The translations under genes and the position numbers were made by a program. A DNA stretch of 25,878 bases, from assembly GCA_035333525.1 (NCBI GenBank), contig DAOQQF010000009.1, forward strand, positions 1-25,878, in the 5' to 3' direction. How positions within the stretch are numbered: the stretch's first letter is position 1; the number at the start of each line of letters is the position of its first letter. The stretch comes from CALMFT01 sp035333525. GTDB lineage: Bacteria; Patescibacteriota; Gracilibacteria; Absconditabacterales; Absconditicoccaceae. Under the pieces are notes generated by a model. It was not told where the DNA came from. It did not search any database and saw only the letters and a program-made list of their open reading frames with translations. Below are positions 19,499 to 25,878 of this stretch, in pieces.

Positions 19499-19539
19499 AT
19501 CTTACGATAATAAAGTAGGACAGAGTAAGAGATTTTTTT
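19499..19539 (+). terminator. Probable terminator of dnaE
   Basis: A short stem ATCTTAC/GTAAGA with a 19-base loop, followed by GATTTTTTT about 70 bases after the dnaE stop. The stem is weak, but the T-run is good. Confidence 0.45.
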
Positions 19540-19564
19540 GTACAAACTAAGAGTCTATTTAGTC

Positions 19565-19674
19565 ATATCAATTAAATATCAAAAGAGAAATATTATTTGG
19601 TAAATACCGATATAACTAGCGAACTATTGGGAATCAAGAACATGGGTAATTCGCGTTTGTTATACAATCGGTAT
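19565..19674 (+). repeat. Dispersed inverted-repeat element, copy 3 (diverged)
   Basis: 110 bp, same layout and orientation as copies 1 and 2 but with several substitutions and a 3-base deletion. The arms ATAACTAGCGAACTA and TAATTCGCG...TTATACAATCGGTAT are kept. A further ATACCAATTGTAT at 19709-19722, inverted relative to the right end, may be part of a larger or second partial copy. Confidence 0.8.
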
Positions 19675-19973
19675 CAGAATAGTAGCTTTAGGTTTAGTGT
19701 GATGAAGTTATACCAATTGTATTTCAGAATCACCTACTTCCTCATTCCACTCGTTGCTCATGAATTTGAAAAAATATCTTATTTATTACAACACTTTTAT
19801 TAGGAAAATATAACAAGTATCAGATATATTTTGTAAGTAAAGTTATATCTTGATAAAATAGCTATTAGGCAATCATTTCGCTGAGTATTGAGATTGCATT
19901 GACAAGGGGAATAAATATATATTTAGTATTATAATTAGTTGTTATTTTTTAGTTTCATGGTCTTATAGAATAT
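19675..19973 (+). promoter_or_regulatory. Upstream region of the methyltransferase cluster
   Basis: No gene is seen in this stretch. A consensus TTGACA lies at 19899-19904, with an AT-only region (TATTTA after 15 bases, and TATTATAAT further on) that could serve as -10. This is the likely promoter of the defence cluster. The rest shows no structure I can support. Confidence 0.4.
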
Positions 19974-20645
19974 ATGACTTCAGATATCATCAAATCGAAA
20001 TCTCGTGTACGTGACCATGGCGAAGTATATACGCCAGATTTTATCGTATCTGATATGTTGGATTTGGTCAAGCATGAAACTGAGAGAATTGATTCTCGTT
20101 TTCTCGAACCTGCATGCGGAGATGGGAATTTTCTCATCCAAGTACTCCAAAGAAAATTACAAGTAGTAAAAAATAAATATCAGAAACATCAGTTTGATTA
20201 TGAAAAAAATATCATCCTTGCGATAGCAAGTATCTATGGGATAGACTTATTGGAAGATAATGTGCATACAGCACAAGAGAGGTTATATAACTTGATAGAG
20301 TCAGAATATACAACATTATATAAAAATAATTGTAATAGCAAAGTCCTTCACGTAATACGCTACATCCTCTCCAAAAATATCATACAAGGTGATGCTCTAT
20401 CACTCAAAGATACAAATAATAAATCCCTTGTGTTTGCAGAGCGGTCATATATTGATGGAAGCAAGATCAAAAGAAGAGATTTTGTCTTTGATGAGCTGAT
20501 AAACACTGCACATGGAAATAATAGTCTATGATGAACTCTCTTTTCAGATACCAATGAACCGGTATTTATCCCTCATCCTATCAAAGAATATCCACCCATA
20601 CACTTTTTAGAACTCTACCAACACGATGACAGCACTCAACTATAA
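19974..20645 (+). CDS. N6-DNA-methyltransferase-like protein, short form (subunit M)
   Basis: 223 aa. Starts MTSDIIKSKSRVRDHGEVYT, then PDFIVSDMLDLVKHETERID and the SAM-binding motif I FLEPACGDGNFL (43-54). A second segment (IYGIDLLEDN, about 95) matches motif II/III. The NPPY catalytic motif is absent, so by itself it may bind SAM without being a complete methylase. This length and opening are known from proteins annotated as 'restriction endonuclease subunit M' that stand next to an Eco57I-type methylase, as here. Its last 20 bases overlap the next gene. Only one pair of TGA-Gly codons (20529-20534) is present, against seven GGN Gly. Confidence 0.75.
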
Positions 20646-22137
20646 TCCTGATGTACTCGATGCACTAGCAAATCTGAGCAGTGATGAAGTATTTACTCCA
20701 CCCAAACTCGTCAATCAAATACTGGATTTATTACCTCAGGATATGTGGTCAGATTCAAGTATCACTATGTTGGATCCTTGTAGTAAATCATGAGTATTTC
20801 TCAGAGAAGCAGCCAAAAGATTTATCAAAGGTCTTGAAAAAGAATTTCCTGACTTGCAAGAGAGATTGGATCATATCTTTACGAAACAGTTGTTTGGGAT
20901 TGCAATCACAGAGCTCACTAGTTTGCTCTCTCGTAGATGACTATATTGTGCAAAACATGCTAATGGTAAATACTCGATCTGTAGTCAGTTTGATAACAAG
21001 TCTGGTAATATACGATACGCTCGTACACAACATAACTGGAAAAACGGAAGCTGTCAGTACTGTGGAGCGAGTGAGGATGAGTATAGTAGATCTGATGAAT
21101 TAGAAACACATGCCTACAAATTTATCCATACTGATGTATCCGATATTCCACTTTTATTTAGCACCAATCCTACCATGAAATTTGATGTCATTATAGGAAA
21201 TCCACCGTATCAACTCAGTGATTGATGAGCACAAGCAAGCGCAAAACCACTATATCATCATTTTGTAGAACAGGCAAAAAAACTTAATCCTTCATATTTA
21301 TCTATGATTATACCATCGAGGCGATTTACTTGAGGTAAGTGATTAGATCAATTTAGATCTGATATGGTACAAGATAAAAGAATGAAAGCTCTCCATGATT
21401 TCTTTGATGCGAAAGAATGTTTTCCTTGAGTTGATATCAAAGGATGAGTATGTTATTTCTTACGAGAAAAAAACTATCACTGACCTTGTGCTATTGTTTC
21501 TCATGAGAATTGAAATATTGTATCGAGTGCTACAAGATACCTCCAACATAATAATTCTGAATCATTTATTAGATACAATGAAGCAATATCAATACTTGAA
21601 AAAGTACAATCATTTAAAGAACCTTCATTTAGTAAAATAGTAAGTAGTAGAAAGCCATTTTGATTTGCTACTAATTTTACTGATTTTGTGAGCAAAGAAA
21701 AAGAATGATATATCAAAATATATGCCAATAAAAAACAATGATTTGTCAAAAAAGATCTGATAGATATATGAAAAGAATATATAAACAGTTATAAGGTTTT
21801 TGTTCCTTATGCAGTATGAAGTTGAGAAAGTAAAGAAGATCAAATCAAACCTTTTGTTTGAGAACCATGAAGTTGTTGTACTGAAACATATCTTGTTATT
21901 TGAACTTTCAAGACTGAAACTGAAGCAATAAATGTGTGTTGATATATAAAATCTAAGTTTTTACACTTTTTGGTAACATTACTTAAAAACACACAACATG
22001 CTACAAGCAAAGTCTATCAATATGTTCCTCTTCAAGATTTCACCCAATCACGAACAGACGAAAAATTGTATGCAAAATATAGACTCAGTCAGGAAGAGAT
22101 AGATTTTATCGAGGGTATGATTAGACCTATGGATTAG
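20626..22137 (+). CDS. Eco57I/TaqI-like N6-adenine DNA methyltransferase
   Basis: 503 aa, stop TAG. The opening SSDEVFTPPKLVNQILDLL is the usual N6-methylase lead-in, followed by motif I LDPCSKSGVFLREA and motif IV IGNPPYQLSDGG (NPPY at 192-195), which flips and methylates adenine. Between them is a Cys-rich insert (YCAKHANGKYSIC, then GSCQYCG) that could bind zinc. The later part (IIPSRRFTGG, then the C-terminal PLQDFTQSRTDEKLY) is the expected target-recognition region. It probably modifies host DNA against the helicase-nuclease downstream. Most Gly from residue about 195 on are TGA, so the gene is adapted to the host code. Confidence 0.85.
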
Positions 22138-22169
22138 GTCAGGGTATTTTATTTATGTAAAAATCTGCT

Positions 22170-23864
22170 ATGAGCTGAGAAGATATCAAGCACCTCTTAG
22201 AACATCCTGAATCAGAAGTACTAGAATGTAAGCACGCTGAAAGAGATTTTCACTTTGATGATATTGGAAAGTATTTTTCTGCACTAAGTAATGAAGCTAA
22301 TCTGTTGGGGAAATCATCAGCTTGGTTAATTTTTGGTGTCCAAGATAAAACACATAAAATACTATGAACAGCATATAGATCATCATGAAGAACTCTTCAG
22401 TCGCTCAAAAAAGAAATAGCTGATAAAATGCCAAATCGCATAACTTTTGTTAATATTATTCAGGAGAAAATAGATAATAAGAGAGTGATCGCCTTTGAAA
22501 TACCTGCTGCTCCCTGTGGATTGCCTATTGCTCGAAATGGATATTTCTATGCAAGAGATGATGAATCTTTAGTTGCTCTCAATTTAGAGAAGATAGAAAG
22601 AATTCGTAGCCAATATAGTCTTAATGATCGATCAGCAAAAGCTTGCGAATGAGCAATAATTGATGATATAGACCAACAAGCATTTCTGCTAGCAAAAAAC
22701 TGATATATTCAAAAACACTACGTTACTGACAAACAGATGGCAGATAATGTCGCATGATATGATATCATGAGATTTTTGGAAGAAGCTAGTATGTTAACTC
22801 AGGATAAAAAAATTACCAATACTGCTATTGTATTATTATGAAAAAAATCAGCAAGACAGAAATTACCCTATTCTTGGATGTCGTTTGAAATCTTTTGGAG
22901 AGAAGTAGTACATGGAGTTGACCAGGAGTTTACCATCCCCTTTCAGCTTTCTATCCCTGAGATAGTAGATAAGATCGCTATCAAAAATATAGAAATAGCA
23001 AATAAGCTGATGTGAGTCTACACTGGCAACAATACCCTTCTACCTAATTATAACAAAGAAAATCTTAGAGAATGTGTTGCAAATTGTATCGCTCATCAAG
23101 ATTACAGTCAACAAAAAAGAATTACGATCAATGAGACAATACACCAACACATCATTTTTGAAAATGCAGGTGCCTGCTTATATAATGCAGATGAATTTAA
23201 TCAAATCAGAATAAAGAAAAAAACTCCAGATAGATACAGAAATCCTTTTTTGGTTAATGCTATGAGGGAAATAGGACTTATGGAAAGCAAATGAAGTGGT
23301 CACTTCAAGATGTTTGAATATTGCAAAAAAGTCTATCTACCCTTACCAGAGGTTGATCGATCGAATCAGGATTCTTTTGTCATGACAATTTATGGTGCGA
23401 GTTTGGATGAAAAGTTTGTAAAGATTCTACAAACAAAAACTGATCTAGATCCGATCACAATTCTCCTTCTTGATCAAGTGCAAAAGTGACACAAGATAGA
23501 TACAAAAATGTTCGCTATCCTAAAAAAACAGTGATATCTCGAATGAACGCCAACCAAAGGTAAGTTGTCATTTGAGTTTATGAAAAAGATTGGTAAAGAA
23601 CATGAGTATATAGATGCATTAGATGACAACAATCTTAAAATTTTAATATATGAAAAAGTAAAAACAAATAAACAATGTACAAGGTTTGATATTGATCAGT
23701 ATATTATGCCTAAGATGCAAAATACAGAACGATCTATTGAAAGAAAAAAGAAATATATTGATTGATTGATCACACAATTAAGAAAGAAAGATTATATTAA
23801 AAATACAAGTAAATCAAAAAAATATCCTATCCGAAAAATTGATAAAAATATGCCCATTATTTAA
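22170..23864 (+). CDS. AlbA_2/COG2865-type protein (Schlafen-like N-term, HATPase-like middle)
   Basis: 564 aa. The N-terminal AlbA_2 domain (about 1-130) begins with LEHPESEVLECKHAER and includes the IFGVQDK turn and the NGYFYARDDESLVAL segment. A middle region (about 280-340) has KENLRECVANCIAHQDYSQ, the Asn-containing helix of the HATPase-like C-terminal part of RecG-like/COG2865 proteins, followed by IIFENAG. The C-terminal 150 residues are Lys/Glu-rich with a probable winged helix. COG2865 proteins are called predicted transcriptional regulators; several sit in defence islands. Here it lies between a methylase and a helicase, 32 bases after the first. Its role in the cluster is inferred only from position. 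Confidence 0.75.
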
Positions 23865-24108
23865 TCTGTATTAAATAAAAAAAACAGAATAAAAACAGAA
23901 TAAAAATAATCTACATATAATTAATAATCTAGTTGTAAAGCAAATATCTTTATTCTGCAGTATTCAAAATAGATTAAAAAAACAGAATAAAAACAGAATA
24001 GATTTTATAAACTAGCAGTTAAATTAAAAGCAAAGTAAACGCGAATTAAACGCAAAACAAAAGATTATCTTATTATAAAGCCATCTTTAGTTACCTTTTA
24101 AAGTAATC
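23865..24108 (+). promoter_or_regulatory. Intergenic region with paired direct repeats
   Basis: A 19-bp sequence (ACAGAATAAAAACAGAATA) occurs at 23884-23902 and again at 23982-24000, each made of two ACAGAATA units. TAAACGC occurs twice 11 bases apart (24036, 24047). TTTATTCTG (inverse of CAGAATAAA) lies between them. Such repeats suggest a binding site for a regulator of the helicase gene. No clear promoter boxes were identified. Confidence 0.45.
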
Positions 24109-25878
24109 ATGAGCGAAAAATATTTTCCTTCGAGACCAGAACTTCATCCACAGATCTATGCTTATAGACTACTATGAGTAACTGACAAAGAAGGACTTTT
24201 GAAAATATGATATACTACCAAAGCACAGGTCAGTGATAGAATTGATGAGCAAACCAAAACAGCTCGTCTCAAATATGAAGTAGTTGTGCAAGTAGATGCG
24301 ATTAGAAATGATTGATCTACTTTTATGGATCATCAAATTCATGAATATCTCAAAAAGAAATGAATCAGACCAGTAGAAGGAGAGCGATTTGAATGTAGTA
24401 AGAGAGATGTCTTATGAGCAATCCATGCTATCAAAGAAAGAACAGAAAACGAGGAAAATAGAATTCATGATTTTCCTATGAGACCAGAACAAGCTGAGGC
24501 AGTAGAAAAAACAATTCAGTATTTCAAATCATATAAATTGGAAAATAATACTACTCCTCATTTTTTACGAAATGCAAAGATGAGATTTGGTAAAACATTC
24601 GCAACATACCAACTCGCCAAGAACATGTGACGAAAAAAAGTGTTGATCCTAACTTTCAAACCTGCGGTAGAAAATGCACGACAGACAGATCTCATGAACC
24701 ACAAGGATTTTGAATGACGACAATTTACTTCAAGAAATTCATGAGTAAGTATAGAACAACTCAATCCTCAACAACCTATCGTATGTTTTGGTTCATTTCA
24801 GGATTATCTAGGCAAAAACTCTGCATGATGAATTAAAGAAAAAAATACTCGAGTACATGAAACACATTGGGACGCTGTGGTATTTGATGAATATCATTAT
24901 GGTGCTTGGAGAGAATGAGCAAAAGAACTGTTTGATGATACCGAAGATGATAGTGAAACTGATAGTATTGCAAAGATAGCTTTTGAAGAATGAATCAAAT
25001 CGGCTGAGAAAATACTTCCGATAACTACAAATCACTATCTCTATCTTTCATGAACACCATTTAGAGCAATTGGTAGTGGTGAATTTATAGAAGAACAAAT
25101 TTATAATCGAACATATTCTGACGAACAAAAAGCAAAAGCAGAATGGAATTGAGATAAGAATCCATACGAATCACTTCCACAAATGGTTATGATGACCTAT
25201 CAGATGCCTGATAGTATAAAACATATAGCACAATGATGAGAGTTTGATGAGTTTGATCTCAACCTCTTTTTCAAAGCTGAATGAGTAAAAGATGAAGCAA
25301 AATTTATCCATGAAGAATTCGTACAAAAATGGTTGGATCTTATTAGATGAGCTTTTCAAGAAACAAGTTTGGATGATCTCAAGCTTTGAGCAAAAAAACC
25401 AGCTTTCCCGTTTTCTGATGTCAGATTGTTGTCGTTACTTAATCATACTTTTTGGTTTCTTCCTTCGGTATCATCATGTTTTGCGATGAGGAATCTTATG
25501 ATGCAGAGACAAAATCTTTTCTATCAAGATTATGAAATTGTTGTAGCGGCTTGAACCTGAGCATGACAATGAGTCAAAGCACTGGATCCTGTATTACATG
25601 CAATGTGAGATCCTCTTAAATCAAAGACTATCACCTTATCAACAGGGAAGTTAACAACATGAGTTTCAGTCAGTCCTCGATCTTGAGTACTTATGTTAAG
25701 AAATCTCAAAAGTCCTGAAACATATTTTCAGACTGCATTTAGAGTACAGACCCCATGGATAATTGATAATCCTGATGGAAAATCTCCAAATAAAAAAGAG
25801 ATTCTCAAAAAGATCTGTTATGTTTTTGATTTTGCACCCAATAGGGCACTTAGTCAGATTGCAGACTATAGTAATAAG
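24109..25878 (+). CDS. Helicase with N-terminal GIY-YIG-like (T5orf172) domain, 3' end cut
   Basis: 590 codons visible, no stop before the window edge. Residues about 15-110 resemble the T5orf172/MUG113 branch of GIY-YIG nucleases: YAYRLLGVTDKEGLLKIGYTT, an Arg in VSDRIDEQTKTA, DHQIHEYLKKKGI, and the Glu in EGERFECS. Then comes an SF2 helicase: motif I KMRFGKTF (Lys162), motif II DEYH (260-263), motif III YLSGTPFRA, motif V STGKLTTGVSV, motif VI TYFQTAFRVQTPW. It should be the DNA-translocating and probably cutting subunit of the system formed with the two methylases. Many Gly are TGA. Nuclease activity is inferred from fold family, not shown. Confidence 0.85.

Noticed and set aside
19561..19674. 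CRISPR-like repeats
   Set aside because: The three repeat copies are thousands of bases apart with no spacer array; no cas genes are present.
19597..19803. Short frame starting in repeat copy 3 (similar peptide in copies 1 and 2)
   Set aside because: The shared peptide only follows from DNA identity of the repeats; downstream parts differ and the repeat arms pair, so a structured element explains the sequence better than coding.

Overview
ORGANISM. The window comes from an AT-rich bacterium that reads UGA as glycine (genetic code 25), as the CPR/Patescibacteria lineages Gracilibacteria (BD1-5) and Absconditabacteria (SR1) do. Almost every conserved gene is broken by TGA under the standard code and becomes intact when TGA is read as Gly. 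The clearest case is the DnaE motif GPGRGSAAGS at 16669-16701, where four of the five glycines plus a preceding one in the stretch are TGA or sit beside TGA. All gene ends seen are TAA or TAG, never TGA. The sequence alone does not decide between the two phyla. Shine-Dalgarno motifs are nearly absent and many genes start directly after a T-rich, C-ending leader.

LAYOUT. 1-524 (-): partial UbiA-type prenyltransferase, divergent from a small coiled-coil protein at 659-1114 (+), with a palindrome that supplies both -35 boxes. 1194-4400 (-): a tightly packed operon, TPM-domain membrane protein, GT4 glycosyltransferase, SmpB, TruB. 4534-5796 (-): ribosomal protein S1, divergent from an ECF-like sigma factor (5950-6501, +). 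6502-6938: first copy of a dispersed ~120-bp repeat, then a GC-richer stretch of unknown nature. 6939-7793 (-): rpmG, rpsP and a cold-shock protein. 8092-11634 (+): a membrane protein resembling the baseplate-J-like proteins of CPR genomes, an SLH-domain surface protein, and a LigA gene that stops after 240 codons exactly where the second repeat copy begins. 11886-13923 (+): YidC and an M16 zinc peptidase. 14089-14178: tRNA-Ser(UGA). 14256-19431 (+): LysM-CHAP cell-wall hydrolase, RsuA-type pseudouridine synthase, and a DnaE that lacks most of its N-terminal PHP domain. 19565-19674: third repeat copy. 19974-25878 (+): a restriction/defence cluster, namely two DNA methyltransferase-like proteins, an AlbA_2/COG2865-type protein, and a helicase with an N-terminal GIY-YIG-like (T5orf172) domain that runs off the window.

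HOW IT WORKS TOGETHER. The left three quarters are core functions (translation, trans-translation, tRNA/rRNA modification, membrane insertion, cell surface, replication) with short spacers and frequent intrinsic terminators. The right quarter is accessory. Most striking are the repeat family, the LigA gene cut at one of its copies (true deletion or assembly join), the PHP-less DnaE, and the four-gene defence cluster.
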